Assembly (NCBI RefSeq): GCF_001468395.1
Contig: NZ_LNSG01000001.1
Location: 124,001 to 188,000 of the forward strand
DNA from: Sphingopyxis sp. H073
Lineage (GTDB): Bacteria; Pseudomonadota; Alphaproteobacteria; Sphingomonadales; Sphingomonadaceae
Length of the DNA stretch: 64,000 bases
Direction: 5' to 3'
Each line of letters begins with the position of its first letter. The first letter of the stretch is position 1. This document shows positions 55,410-63,952 of the stretch, one piece after another. The translations under genes and the position numbers were made by a program. The notes beneath the pieces are model-generated. The model had not been told where the DNA came from, searched no databases, and saw nothing but the letters and a program-made list of their open reading frames with translations.

Positions 55410-55832
55410 ATGAAAAAACTGCTCTCCATCGCGCTCGCCGCCGTCCTGCTCCTCCCCGCCGCTTCGCCCGTGCTTGCCAAGTCCGCTGACGAGCCGCGCC
55501 CGCTCGGCGTCGAATCGAGCATCGCCTTTCCGAACGATGCAACGATCAAGACGTGGGAAGCCGATGGCGAGGACGGCATCTGGATTCAGACCCGCCATCG
55601 CGACTGGTATTACGGCAAGTTCGCGACGATCTGCCGCGACCTGGATTTCGCGCACGGCATCGGCATCGACAATCGCGGCACGGGGCAGCTCGACAAGTTC
55701 GCGGCAATTCTCGTCGGTCGCCAGCGCTGCCAGCTCATCTCCTTCGTGACCTCCGCGCCGCCGCCGACCAAGGCCGAACGGAAAGCGACCGTGGAAGCCG
55801 CAAAGGCGACGAAAGCCGCCGAGGCAAATTGA
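55410..55832 (+). CDS. Small exported protein, DUF6491-like
   Basis: A 140-aa protein with a signal peptide (MKKLLSIALAAVLLLPAASP, cut near VLA-KS). The mature part IKTWEADGEDGIWIQTRHRDWYYGKF, CRDLDFAHGIGIDNRGTG, LDKFAAILVGRQRCQL fits the DUF6491 pattern of periplasmic proteins with two conserved cysteines. The C-terminus is Lys/Ala-rich. It ends 32 bases before truB. Confidence 0.68.
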   Translation: MKKLLSIALAAVLLLPAASPVLAKSADEPRPLGVESSIAFPNDATIKTWEADGEDGIWIQTRHRDWYYGKFATICRDLDFAHGIGIDNRGTGQLDKFAAILVGRQRCQLISFVTSAPPPTKAERKATVEAAKATKAAEAN

Positions 55833-55864
55833 CAAGCGCGCCGCGCGCCAGCAGGGCGCGCAGG

Positions 55865-56821
55865 ATGAACGGCTGGATCATTCTCGACAAACCCGTGGGG
55901 CTCGGTTCGACGCAGGCGGTCGCCGCGGTTAAGCGGGTCTGCCGCGAGGCGGGGCTGGGCAAGGTCAAGGTCGGCCATGGCGGCACGCTCGACCCGCTGG
56001 CGTCGGGGGTGCTGCCGATCGCGCTCGGCGAGGCGACGAAGCTGTGCGGGCGGATGCTCGATGCCAGCAAGGTCTATGAGTTTACCGTGCAGTTCGGGAC
56101 CGAGACCGCCGGGCTCGATGCCGAAGGCGAGGTGGTTGCGACCAGCGACGTGCGGCCGACGCCCACCGAGGTCGAGGCGGTGCTGCCGCGCTTCACCGGG
56201 GCGATCGAGCAGGTGCCACCCGCATACTCCGCGATCAAGATCGACGGGCAGCGGGCCTATGACCGTGCGCGGGCTGGCGAAACGGTCGAGATGAAGGCGC
56301 GGGCGGTGACCATTCACTCCCTTCGTCATGCCGGACTTGATCCGGCATCCATTGCAGCGGCCGAAGAATGGACCCCGGATCAAGTCCGGGGTGACGAAGC
56401 AGAAGAGGCGCGGCTCGCCTCCATCACCCTCACCGCCCATGTCTCGAAGGGCACCTATATCCGCAGCCTTGCACGCGACATCGCGCGGGCGGTAGGCAGC
56501 GTCGGGCATGTCACCATGCTTCGCCGCGTGCGTGCGGGGCCGTTCGACTTGCGACAAGCGATTTCGCTGGACAAATTGAACGCTTTCGGCCAAGGGGCCG
56601 CGCAATCAGATATCATTCTGCCGCTCGAGGCAGGGCTGGTCGACATCCCGGCTCTGAACCTTTCCCCGGAAGCGGCAGGGGCGATCCGTCAGGGTCGCGT
56701 CTGGACCGGGGAAAGCACGCACGACGGGCTCTATTGGGGACGCGATGCCGATAGTCGGCCGGTCGCCCTGATCGAGGCTTTGGCGGGAACGCTGAAAGTC
56801 GTGCGGGGCTTCAACATATGA
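55865..56821 (+). CDS. truB: tRNA pseudouridine-55 synthase TruB carrying an in-frame palindromic insert
   Basis: A 318-aa TruB that makes pseudouridine 55 in tRNA T-loops. Catalytic D43 is in [34 protein letters not shown] and [15 protein letters not shown] are standard. Between residues about 153 and 179, before [15 protein letters not shown], about 25 extra residues (RHAGLDPAS ... [10 protein letters not shown]) are encoded by a 73-nt family A palindrome. The insertion preserves the reading frame and falls in a predicted turn between strands, so the enzyme probably still works. Without it the protein would be about 293 aa, the normal size for the family. Confidence 0.93.
   Translation: MNGWIILDKPVGLGSTQAVAAVKRVCREAGLGKVKVGHGGTLDPLASGVLPIALGEATKLCGRMLDASKVYEFTVQFGTETAGLDAEGEVVATSDVRPTPTEVEAVLPRFTGAIEQVPPAYSAIKIDGQRAYDRARAGETVEMKARAVTIHSLRHAGLDPASIAAAEEWTPDQVRGDEAEEARLASITLTAHVSKGTYIRSLARDIARAVGSVGHVTMLRRVRAGPFDLRQAISLDKLNAFGQGAAQSDIILPLEAGLVDIPALNLSPEAAGAIRQGRVWTGESTHDGLYWGRDADSRPVALIEALAGTLKVVRGFNI
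56324..56396 (+). repeat. 73-nt palindromic repeat, family A, inside truB
   Basis: CGTCATGCCGGACTTGATCC opens and GGATCAAGTCCGGGGTGACG closes the element, the same ends and the same 73-nt length as the intergenic copy at 1968-2040; only the central bases differ. It is translated in the truB frame. Confidence 0.93.
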
Positions 56822-56843
56822 CACGATGTTCGAAGGAAGAAAT

Positions 56844-57113
56844 ATGTCGATTACCGCAGAGCGCAAAACCGAAGTCATCAACGACAATGCGCGCGCAAAG
56901 GGCGATACCGGTTCGCCGGAAGTCCAGGTCGCGATCCTGACCGACCGCATCAACACGCTGACCGAGCATTTCAAGGCGCACCACAAGGACAACCACAGCC
57001 GCCGCGGGCTGCTGATGATGGTCAACAAGCGCCGCAGCCTTCTCGACTATCTTCGCAAGAAGGACGAGGACCGCTACCAGGCGCTGATCGCGAAGCTGGG
57101 TCTTCGTAAATAA
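56844..57113 (+). CDS. rpsO: 30S ribosomal protein S15
   Basis: An 89-aa S15, the exact family length. ATG 56844 follows [45 protein letters not shown] and [25 protein letters not shown] are diagnostic. Adjacent to pnp, the classical rpsO-pnp pair. Confidence 0.97.
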   Translation: MSITAERKTEVINDNARAKGDTGSPEVQVAILTDRINTLTEHFKAHHKDNHSRRGLLMMVNKRRSLLDYLRKKDEDRYQALIAKLGLRK

Positions 57114-57307
57114 GAATTCGAGGGCGGCCCCGGACTTCCGGGGCCGCTGTCATATTGGTCGCCCGCATTTGCGCGCGATCGCAGGGCCGCTCCCGCATCC
57201 GGCGGGACCGCCACAGGGGCATCAAAGCGCCCCGTACCGCCCCGGGCCGGATTGCCCGGAATCAGAGGCCCCGCCCGGCATAGGGCCCGGCGGGCGAAGG
57301 AAACCAC
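57114..57307 (+). promoter_or_regulatory. rpsO-pnp intergenic leader with GC-rich hairpins
   Basis: A perfect 10-bp hairpin GCGGCCCCGG-ACTT-CCGGGGCCGC (57124-57147) follows rpsO, with no T-run. More self-complementary GC stretches lie at about 57180-57290. In other bacteria this interval holds a partial terminator and RNase III site for pnp autocontrol; the same job is likely here but not shown. Confidence 0.55.
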
Positions 57308-59635
57308 ATGTTTGACGTGAAAAAAGTATCGATCGAGTGGGGCGGTGAAACGCTGACTCTCGAAACGGGCAAGGTTGCCCGCCAGGCCGACGGCGCCGTG
57401 ATGGCGACGCTGGGTGAAACGGTCGTCCTGTGCGCGGTGACCGCCGCGAAGTCGGTGAAGGAGGGGCAGGACTTCTTCCCGCTCACCGTCCATTATCAGG
57501 AGAAATATTCGGCCGCGGGCCGCATCCCGGGCGGCTTCTTCAAGCGCGAGCGCGGCGCGACCGAAAAGGAAACGCTGGTCAGCCGCCTGATCGACCGTCC
57601 GATCCGCCCGCTGTTCCCCGAAGGTTTCTATAACGAAATCAACGCGATCGCCCAGGTGCTGAGCTATGACGGCCACAACGAGCCCGACATCCTCGCGATG
57701 GTCGCCGCATCGGCCGCGCTCACCATTTCGGGCGTGCCCTTCATGGGTCCGATCGGCGCCGCGCGCGTCGGTTATCTGAACGGCGAATATATCCTGAACC
57801 CGACCGACGAGCAGGTTGCCGAAGGCGACCTCGATCTGGTTGTCGCCGCGACCTATGACGCTGTGATGATGGTCGAATCCGAAGCGAACGAGCTGTCGGA
57901 AGAGGTCATGCTCGGCGCCGTCCTGTTCGCGCACGACGCGTGCAAGGAAGTCATCAAGGCGATCGTCAAGCTCGCCGAGCAGGCTGCCAAGGAACCTTGG
58001 GAAATGGCCGCGTCGGACGACAACGCCGCGCTCAAGGACAAGCTCAAGAAGCTGATCGGCAAGGACATCGCCGCCGCCTACAAGCTGACCGACAAGTCGG
58101 CCCGCTCGAACGCGCTGAACGAAGCGCGCGCGAAGGCGAAGGAAAGCTTCACCGCCGACGGCCTCAGCCCGCAGGACGTCATGGCCGGCATCAAGCTGAC
58201 CAAAAAGCTGGAAGCCGAAATCGTCCGCACCGCCATCCTCAAGGACGGCAAGCGCATCGACGGCCGCACGACGACGCAGATCCGTCCGATCGTCGCCGAA
58301 ACGCACTTCCTGCCCCGCGCGCACGGCTCGGCGCTGTTCACTCGCGGCGAAACCCAGACGATCGCCACGGCGACGCTGGGCACCAAGGATGCGGAGCAGA
58401 TGATCGACGGCCTCAACGGCCTGTCGTACCAGCACTTCATGCTGCACTATAACTTCCCGCCCTATTCGGTCGGTGAAGTCGGCCGCTTCGGCGCGCCGGG
58501 CCGCCGCGAAGTCGGTCATGGCAAGCTCGCCTGGCGCGCGCTGCACCCCGTGCTGCCGACGAAGGACGAGTTCCCCTATACGATCCGCCTGACCAGCGAC
58601 ATCACCGAATCGAACGGTTCGTCGTCGATGGCGTCGGTGTGCGGCGGTTCGCTCGCGATGATGGACGCCGGCGTGCCGATCAAGCGGCCGGTGTCGGGCA
58701 TCGCGATGGGCCTGATCCTCGAAGGCAAGGATTATGCGATCCTGTCGGACATCCTCGGCGACGAAGATCACCTCGGCGATATGGATTTCAAGGTTGCGGG
58801 CACGTCCGAAGGCATCACGACGATGCAGATGGACATCAAGATCGCGGGCATCACGCGCGAGATCTTCGAAGCCGCGCTCAACCAGGCGAAGGAAGGCCGC
58901 GCGCACATCCTTGGCGAGATGAACAAGGCGCTCGGCGAAACCCGCAGCGAATTGTCGGCGCACGCGCCGCGCATCGAGACGATGCAGATCGACAAGGCGA
59001 AGATCCGCGACGTCATCGGCACCGGCGGCAAGGTGATCCGCGAGATCGTCGCGACCACCGGCGCCAAGGTCGACATCGACGACGAAGGTCTGATCAAGAT
59101 TTCGTCGAGCGACCTCACCCAGATCGAAGCGGCCCGCAAGTGGATCGCCGGCATCGTCGAGGAAGCCGAAGTCGGCAAGATCTATGACGGCAAGGTCGTC
59201 AACCTCGTCGATTTCGGTGCGTTCGTGAATTTCATGGGCGGCAAGGACGGTCTCGTCCACGTCAGCGAAATCAAGAACGAGCGCGTCGAGAAGGTCTCGG
59301 ACGTCCTGAGCGAAGGCCAGGACGTCAAGGTCAAGGTCCTCGAGATCGACCCGCGCGGCAAGGTCCGTCTGTCGATGCGCGTCGTCGATCAGGAAACCGG
59401 CGAAGAGCTGGAAGACACCCGCCCGGCGCGCGAACCCCGCGAAGACCGCGGCCCCCGCGGCGATCGTGGCCCGCGCCGTGACGGTGACCGCGGCCCGCGT
59501 GGCGGTGGTGGCCGTGACCGCGATCGCGGCCCCCGCCGTGACGGCGGCGACCGCGGTGATCGCGGCCCGCGCCGCGAGCGTTCGGAAGACGGTCCGGAAG
59601 ATCAGGGCCATGTGCCCGACTTCCTGAAGGACTAA
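57308..59635 (+). CDS. pnp: Polyribonucleotide nucleotidyltransferase (PNPase)
   Basis: A 775-aa PNPase, the 3-to-5 phosphorolytic exoribonuclease of the degradosome. Two RNase PH domains (first with [20 protein letters not shown], second with [20 protein letters not shown]), then KH ([20 protein letters not shown]) and S1 ([20 protein letters not shown]) domains. A C-terminal tail of Arg/Gly/Asp repeats ([23 protein letters not shown]) is an extra RNA-binding or unstructured extension. Ends VPDFLKD, followed by a strong terminator. Confidence 0.97.
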   Translation: MFDVKKVSIEWGGETLTLETGKVARQADGAVMATLGETVVLCAVTAAKSVKEGQDFFPLTVHYQEKYSAAGRIPGGFFKRERGATEKETLVSRLIDRPIRPLFPEGFYNEINAIAQVLSYDGHNEPDILAMVAASAALTISGVPFMGPIGAARVGYLNGEYILNPTDEQVAEGDLDLVVAATYDAVMMVESEANELSEEVMLGAVLFAHDACKEVIKAIVKLAEQAAKEPWEMAASDDNAALKDKLKKLIGKDIAAAYKLTDKSARSNALNEARAKAKESFTADGLSPQDVMAGIKLTKKLEAEIVRTAILKDGKRIDGRTTTQIRPIVAETHFLPRAHGSALFTRGETQTIATATLGTKDAEQMIDGLNGLSYQHFMLHYNFPPYSVGEVGRFGAPGRREVGHGKLAWRALHPVLPTKDEFPYTIRLTSDITESNGSSSMASVCGGSLAMMDAGVPIKRPVSGIAMGLILEGKDYAILSDILGDEDHLGDMDFKVAGTSEGITTMQMDIKIAGITREIFEAALNQAKEGRAHILGEMNKALGETRSELSAHAPRIETMQIDKAKIRDVIGTGGKVIREIVATTGAKVDIDDEGLIKISSSDLTQIEAARKWIAGIVEEAEVGKIYDGKVVNLVDFGAFVNFMGGKDGLVHVSEIKNERVEKVSDVLSEGQDVKVKVLEIDPRGKVRLSMRVVDQETGEELEDTRPAREPREDRGPRGDRGPRRDGDRGPRGGGGRDRDRGPRRDGGDRGDRGPRRERSEDGPEDQGHVPDFLKD

Positions 59636-59659
59636 GTCTTTCCGCAAACGGAACGAGAA

Positions 59660-59687
59660 GGGGCTGCCGAAAGGCGGCCCCTTTTTT
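59660..59687 (+). terminator. Intrinsic terminator of pnp
   Basis: GGGGCTGCC-GAAA-GGCGGCCCC (one mismatch) followed by six T residues, 25 bases after the pnp stop: a canonical rho-independent terminator. Confidence 0.92.
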
Positions 59688-59722
59688 GTCGGTTGTGGGG
59701 TGGTTTCCAGCCTTCCCATTCT

Positions 59723-59825
59723 CGTCATCCTGAACTTGTTTCAGGATCCATGGTCCGCCATTTCCTTAATCGCCGCGCCGGACGAACACTCAGTCCATGG
59801 ATGCTGAAACAAGTTCAGCATGACG
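59723..59825. repeat. Inverted repeat, family B
   Basis: Ends CGTCATCCTGAACTTGTTTC and GAAACAAGTTCAGCATGACG are near-reverse complements around a 60-nt centre that includes paired CCATGG sites. Its CGTCA/TGACG tips match family A, but the core (CTGAACTTGTTTCAG) is different. Confidence 0.85.
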
Positions 59826-60032
59826 ATGTTAGAAATGTCGTGGTCCGGTTGATTTCGGCCGTTGACGCCGGAACGGCCGCAAATGGCAGTAGATGTCCGC
59901 GACCGACCATCATCACCATCCCACGCGGCGTGGCTGCCCCCGGCCGACACGGACACGCATTGCGGTTCTTCCTTGAAACGGTCGACAGGGCTCAATAAGA
60001 GAACATATCGTGAATAAGATGGGAGGCCGGCT
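59826..60032. other. Intergenic region upstream of tag
   Basis: About 200 bases between the family B repeat and tag. The last 45 bases are AT-rich (TAAGAGAACATATCGTGAATAAG) and probably contain the tag promoter; GGGAGG precedes the ATG. Nothing else recognised. Confidence 0.5.
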
Positions 60033-60632
60033 ATGACGCTCTTCACCGCTTCCGACGGCATCGCGCGCTGCGGCTGGTGTGCGGCGTCGGAGGATTATAT
60101 CGCATACCACGACCGCGAATGGGGATTTCCCGTCGCTGACGACCGGCGATTGTTCGAGAAATTGAGCCTCGAAGGCTTCCAGTCGGGGCTCAGCTGGCGG
60201 ACGATCCTGATGAAGCGCGAGAATTTCCGCGCGGCATTCGCCGGTTTCGATTTCGACCGCGTTGCGGATTTCGACGAAAGCGATGTCGAGCGCCTGCTGC
60301 AGGATGCCGGGATCGTCCGGCATCGCGGCAAGATCGAGGCGGTCATCAACAACGCTCGCCGCGCGCAGGATCTGATAGGCGAGAAAGGCTCGCTCGCCGC
60401 CTATGTGTGGGGCTTCGAGCCGCGCGGCGATATTCCCCATCTGGCCTCGACGTCGCCCGCGTCGATCGCGATGTCGAAGGATCTGAAGAAACGCGGCTGG
60501 AAATTCGTCGGCCCGACGACGGTGCACGCCTTTATGCAGGCGATGGGGCTGATCAACGATCATGCCGAGGGCTGCGCGATCCGGGCTGCCGCTGCGGACG
60601 GAAGGAAGGCCTTTCAGCCACCACCGGGCTAG
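60033..60632 (+). CDS. tag: DNA-3-methyladenine glycosylase I
   Basis: A 199-aa Tag that excises 3-methyladenine. RCGWCAASEDYIAYHDREWG is the N-terminal zinc-binding and substrate signature; LSLEGFQSGLSWRTILMKRENF and GPTTVHAFMQAMGLINDHAEGC are highly conserved. Zinc ligands are the N-terminal Cys and late His/Cys (NDHAEGC). GGGAGG is the ribosome site. It is a monocistronic repair gene. Confidence 0.95.
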   Translation: MTLFTASDGIARCGWCAASEDYIAYHDREWGFPVADDRRLFEKLSLEGFQSGLSWRTILMKRENFRAAFAGFDFDRVADFDESDVERLLQDAGIVRHRGKIEAVINNARRAQDLIGEKGSLAAYVWGFEPRGDIPHLASTSPASIAMSKDLKKRGWKFVGPTTVHAFMQAMGLINDHAEGCAIRAAAADGRKAFQPPPG

Positions 60633-60649
60633 CCCCATTTTCCAGAATT

Positions 60650-60746
60650 CGTCATCGCGGACCCTTCGACAGGCTCAGGACAGGCTTGATCCGGGATCGA
60701 TCGTGGCGATTAGGTCGTGGACCCCCGGATCAAGTCGGAGGGGACG
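60650..60746. repeat. Family A palindrome interrupted by a 23-nt repeat
   Basis: CGTCATCGCGGA and, further on, TTGATCCGGGATC...CCCCCGGATCAAGTC...GGGGACG are family A. Between GGA and C-TTGATCC stand 23 extra bases, CCCTTCGACAGGCTCAGGAC plus AGG, a REP-like sequence common in sphingomonads. Subtracting them gives 74 nt, one more than the 73-nt standard. Confidence 0.8.
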
Positions 60747-60833
60747 AATCGGTGGGGCTCGCCCGGCTTGCCCCACCCGCCGTGCTGTGCAATAGGCGCC
60801 GCCCCTCGCACACCGGCCGGCACAGGACAGATC

Positions 60834-62135
60834 ATGGACAGCAATGCGGCGGCGACCGCGCTCGGCCTCGACTTTGGTACGACGAACACCGTCGTCGCGC
60901 TCGCCGACGGGCAGGGCGGATCGCACCTCGTCGACTTCGCCGGCGACGAGGCGACCGGCCCCGTCTTCCGCTCGGCGCTCTGCTTCTGGGAAGAGGAGCG
61001 CGCGTGGCAGGGGATCGCATCCGAGGCGGGGCCATGGGCGATTTCGGAATATCTCCAGTCGCCGCTCGACAGCCGTTTCGTCCAGTCGTTCAAGAGCGTC
61101 GCGGCGAGCCCGCTGTTCGAGCGCGCGACGATCTTCGGCAAGCCGTTCCGCTTCGAGGATATGGGGCGGCTGTTCCTCCAACGGCTCGTTGCGCACGCGG
61201 GCGGCCGCCTCGACCAGCGGCCGCGCCGCGTCATCGTCGGACGGCCGGTCGAGTATGCGGGCGCGCGCGCCGACCCCGCACTGGCGCGGCAGCGGTACGA
61301 TGCGATGCTGGGTCAGTTCGGCATCGAGCTTTTCTATGTCCACGAACCGCTCGGCGCGGCGCACAGCTATGCCTCGCGCCTGACCGAACCGGCGACGATC
61401 CTCGTCGCCGATTTCGGCGGTGGCACCACCGATTTTTCGATTGTCCGCATCGCCGCGCCCGGAAGTCCGCGCCGCTGCGTCCCGCTCGCCTCGTCGGGCG
61501 TCGCGATCGCCGGTGACCGCTTCGACCAGCGGATCGTCGACAAGCTCGTCCTGCCCCTGCTCGGCAAGGGTGGGCGCTATCGCTCGTTCGACAAGATACT
61601 GGAGATTCCGGGCGGCTATTTCGCCGACTTCGCCGACTGGTCGCGGCTTGCGATGATGCGCAACCGCCGCACGATCGACGAGCTGAAGCGCCTGCAGCGC
61701 GACGCGGTCGAGCCCGAGCCGATCGGGCGGATGATCGCGCTGATCGAGCATGAGCAGGGCTTCCCGCTCTATGATGCGGTGGGCAAGGCCAAGCGCGCGC
61801 TTTCGGGCAGTGAGGAGGCTGAGTTCCGCTTCAGCGGCGGCGGCGTCGAGATCGCCGCGACGGTACGCCGCGCCGATTTCGAGGCGTGGATCGCCGACGA
61901 CCTGGTGCGTATCGAGGCCGCGATGGACGCGGCGCTCGCCAAGGCGGGCGTCGAGGCGCGCGCCATCGATCGCATCTTCCTGACCGGCGGTTCGTCGCTG
62001 ATTCCGGCGATCCGCGCGATCTTCGACCGCCGGTTCGGGGCCGAGCGCATCGCGTCGGGCGGCGAGCTGACCTCGATCGCGCACGGACTCGCGCTGATCG
62101 GCGAGGAGCCCGACCCCGCGGAATGGGCGGCCTGA
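60834..62135 (+). CDS. Hsp70 family protein, YegD-like
   Basis: A 433-aa Hsp70 nucleotide-binding domain without the peptide-binding domain. GLDFGTTNTVVAL (about 11-23) is phosphate loop 1, VADFGGGTTDFS phosphate loop 2, and FLTGGSSLIPAI the adenosine motif. This matches YegD-type atypical chaperone-like ATPases. Partners unknown. ATG 60834 chosen because upstream codons run through a repeat. Confidence 0.87.
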   Translation: MDSNAAATALGLDFGTTNTVVALADGQGGSHLVDFAGDEATGPVFRSALCFWEEERAWQGIASEAGPWAISEYLQSPLDSRFVQSFKSVAASPLFERATIFGKPFRFEDMGRLFLQRLVAHAGGRLDQRPRRVIVGRPVEYAGARADPALARQRYDAMLGQFGIELFYVHEPLGAAHSYASRLTEPATILVADFGGGTTDFSIVRIAAPGSPRRCVPLASSGVAIAGDRFDQRIVDKLVLPLLGKGGRYRSFDKILEIPGGYFADFADWSRLAMMRNRRTIDELKRLQRDAVEPEPIGRMIALIEHEQGFPLYDAVGKAKRALSGSEEAEFRFSGGGVEIAATVRRADFEAWIADDLVRIEAAMDAALAKAGVEARAIDRIFLTGGSSLIPAIRAIFDRRFGAERIASGGELTSIAHGLALIGEEPDPAEWAA

Positions 62136-62150
62136 CGAATCGACCGGGAA

Positions 62151-62178
62151 GGAAGGGGCCGCGCGGGCGACCCCTTCC
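62151..62178. terminator. Convergent stem-loop between Hsp70 and SRPBCC genes
   Basis: GGAAGGGG (62151-62158) pairs with CCCCTTCC (62171-62178) across a GC loop. It lies between two converging genes and may act on both strands; the T-run is weak. Confidence 0.5.
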
Positions 62179-62198
62179 CTTCACACGCGGTCGGGGGA

Positions 62199-62738
62199 TC
62201 AGCGCGCGAAGCGCTCGGCATAGTCGGCGCGCAGCCGGAGCCAATTGTCCCAATGCGGCGCGGGGGTCGCGCCGCGCAGCCGCGCTTCGAGCAGATCGAC
62301 ATGCGCGTGCCAGCCGGCGCTGACGTTCAGGCGGACGGTGACGTCCTCGATCCGTCTGTGGACGATGGTCAGCAAGACCTCGTCGCCCTGTTCTTCGAGG
62401 GTGAAGGTCACGCCGCCGGTGCTGCCCCACGTGACCGACAACATGTGCGGGCCGTCGATCGCGGTGACCTCGCACGTCATGCGGTGCTCTTCGGCCATGC
62501 CTTCGGGGCGTTCGCCGGGCGGGTCGGTCAGTTCGTCGTTGCGCCAGACGAATTCGACCGGCGCGCCGACCTTTTCCTCCATCGTGCCCGCGGCGAGCCA
62601 CTGGCGGCGCAGCTCGCCGTCGGTGAGATAGGCCCAGACGCGCTCGATCGGGCCGGGAAGCAGGCGCTGGAGGGTCAGCGTCGCGGGCTCGGTCAGCGTG
62701 CCATAGGCGTCATCGGTCAGCGTGGCGGTCATCGTCAT
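62199..62738 (-). CDS. SRPBCC (AHSA1/START-like) domain protein
   Basis: A 179-aa SRPBCC protein: RLLPGPIERVWAYLTDGEL, GTMEEKVGAPVEFVWR and WGSTGGVTFTLEEQGDEVLL form the START-like helix-grip fold used in small-molecule binding. Such genes are typically coexpressed with an ArsR-type repressor as here. Its start overlaps the arsR-type gene by 29 bases. Ligand unknown. Confidence 0.85.
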   Translation of the reverse strand: MTMTATLTDDAYGTLTEPATLTLQRLLPGPIERVWAYLTDGELRRQWLAAGTMEEKVGAPVEFVWRNDELTDPPGERPEGMAEEHRMTCEVTAIDGPHMLSVTWGSTGGVTFTLEEQGDEVLLTIVHRRIEDVTVRLNVSAGWHAHVDLLEARLRGATPAPHWDNWLRLRADYAERFAR

Positions 62739-63105
62739 TCTCCTTCTTTGCCGGGGAGGGGCTTTCTGCGGGCAGGGGCGGCGGATTGCGGAGCAGTGCT
62801 TCGAGGGTGTCGAGGCGGTCGGTCCAGAAGCGGCGATAGATGCCGAGCCACTGATGGGCGCTCATCAGCGGGGCCGGATCGAGGCTGCAGACGTGGGTGC
62901 GCCCGCGAACGTCGCGGCGGATCAGCCCCGCCGCCTCGAGCACCTTGATATGCTTGGACGCCGCCGCGAGCGACATCGCGAAAGGTTCGGCAAGCTCGCC
63001 GACGGTGCGCTCGCCCACGGCGAGTTCGCCGAGCATTTGGCGCCGCGTTGTATCGCCGAGCGCGTGGAAGATCGTGTCGAGGCTATGCGAATCATGTTCA
63101 ACCAT
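62710..63105 (-). CDS. ArsR-family (SdpR-like) transcriptional regulator
   Basis: A 131-aa winged-helix regulator: FHALGDTTRRQMLGELAVGERTVGELA, AMSLAAASKHIKVLEAAGLIRR (recognition helix) and GRTHVCSL wing. No metal-binding cysteine cluster in the ELxVxDL position, so it is the SdpR/HTH-20 type paired with AHSA1 proteins. ATG 63105 sits within a palindrome matched 40 bp upstream, suggesting autorepression. Confidence 0.87.
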   Translation of the reverse strand: MVEHDSHSLDTIFHALGDTTRRQMLGELAVGERTVGELAEPFAMSLAAASKHIKVLEAAGLIRRDVRGRTHVCSLDPAPLMSAHQWLGIYRRFWTDRLDTLEALLRNPPPLPAESPSPAKKENDDDRHADR

Positions 63106-63154
63106 GTGGTTTAATATCGGCGAGTCGGATTTTATTGTCAACCATATGGTCGAA
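63099..63154 (-). promoter_or_regulatory. Two matching operator palindromes for the ArsR-type regulator
   Basis: CAACCATGTGGTTTAA (63099-63114) overlaps the start codon and CAACCATATGGTCGAA (63139-63154) lies exactly 40 bp away, about four helical turns. ACCATATGGT is a perfect palindrome. Confidence 0.65.
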
Positions 63155-63232
63155 TGATCGCGGGCTCGCTTGGCGCAGCCGTAAACTGCGTCTAGCCTCT
63201 GTGCCGACCGTGTCCGCAATCAGAGTGATTCC

Positions 63233-63952
63233 ATGATGTTCGAAACGCTGATCCTGTCGATTGCCATTGCGAGCGCGGCGGCCGCGCCGGCTCGGCAGCC
63301 GACTCCATCGCCCCCGCCGATGATGGCGCCTCCGCCGCCGCCGCCACCGCTTCCGGTGCCGCCGAAGGCCGACGAGCCCGACACGCGGCCTTATGTGGCG
63401 CTGGTCACCGACGCGGGGACGATCGTCGTGCGGATCGAGAACAAGCGCGCCCCGGTCACCGCCGCCAATTTCCTCCGCTATGTCGACACCAAGCGCATGG
63501 ACGGCTTTTCCTTCTATCGCACGACGCGCAGCTGGGGCCCCGACAGCAAGCTGGTGCAGGCGGGCAACCGCGGCGACGCGCGCAAGAATTTCCCGCCCAT
63601 CGCGCACGAGCCGACCAATGTGACGGGGCTCAAGAGCTGCGACGGCGCTCTCCTCATGGCACGGCTCGCGCCGGGTGATGCGACCACCGACTTCTTCCTG
63701 CTGCTCAGCAACATCCCGGGGTTCGAGGCCGATCCCAAGGCGCCCGGCGACAATGCGGGCTTCGCGGTGTTCGGCGAGATGGTCGCGGGCCGCGATGTCG
63801 CGGAAAGAATCTACGCGCTGCCGGTGTCGGCGACCGCGGGCGAGGGCGCGATGAAGGGTCAAATGATCGAACCCGCGGTGAAGATCGTCTCTGCCCGCCG
63901 CGTCCCCGCGCCGGCCGAGGCGCCGAAAGGCTGCGTGACGGGGGGCAGCTGA
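63233..63952 (+). CDS. Exported cyclophilin-type peptidyl-prolyl isomerase
   Basis: A 239-aa cyclophilin. A hydrophobic N-terminus (MMFETLILSIAIASAAAA) acts as signal peptide, followed by a proline-rich linker (about 22-46) and the cyclophilin domain: GTIVVRIENKRAPVTAANFLRYV, YRTTRSWGP, LLMARLAPGDATTDFFLLL and AVFGEMVAGRDVAERI. Some core residues differ from the classical PPIase (FSFYR rather than FHRV; ARL for ARA), so activity may be reduced. Periplasmic folding role inferred. Confidence 0.85.
   Translation: MMFETLILSIAIASAAAAPARQPTPSPPPMMAPPPPPPPLPVPPKADEPDTRPYVALVTDAGTIVVRIENKRAPVTAANFLRYVDTKRMDGFSFYRTTRSWGPDSKLVQAGNRGDARKNFPPIAHEPTNVTGLKSCDGALLMARLAPGDATTDFFLLLSNIPGFEADPKAPGDNAGFAVFGEMVAGRDVAERIYALPVSATAGEGAMKGQMIEPAVKIVSARRVPAPAEAPKGCVTGGS

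Noticed and set aside
59420..59600. Tandem DNA repeat at the end of pnp
   Set aside because: It encodes an RGD-type low-complexity tail seen in many alphaproteobacterial PNPases, not a separate element.
57074..59728. An 884-aa open frame antisense to pnp
   Set aside because: It covers pnp exactly and continues into the flanking region; repetitive Arg/Ala/Asp composition is typical of a GC-rich complementary strand.
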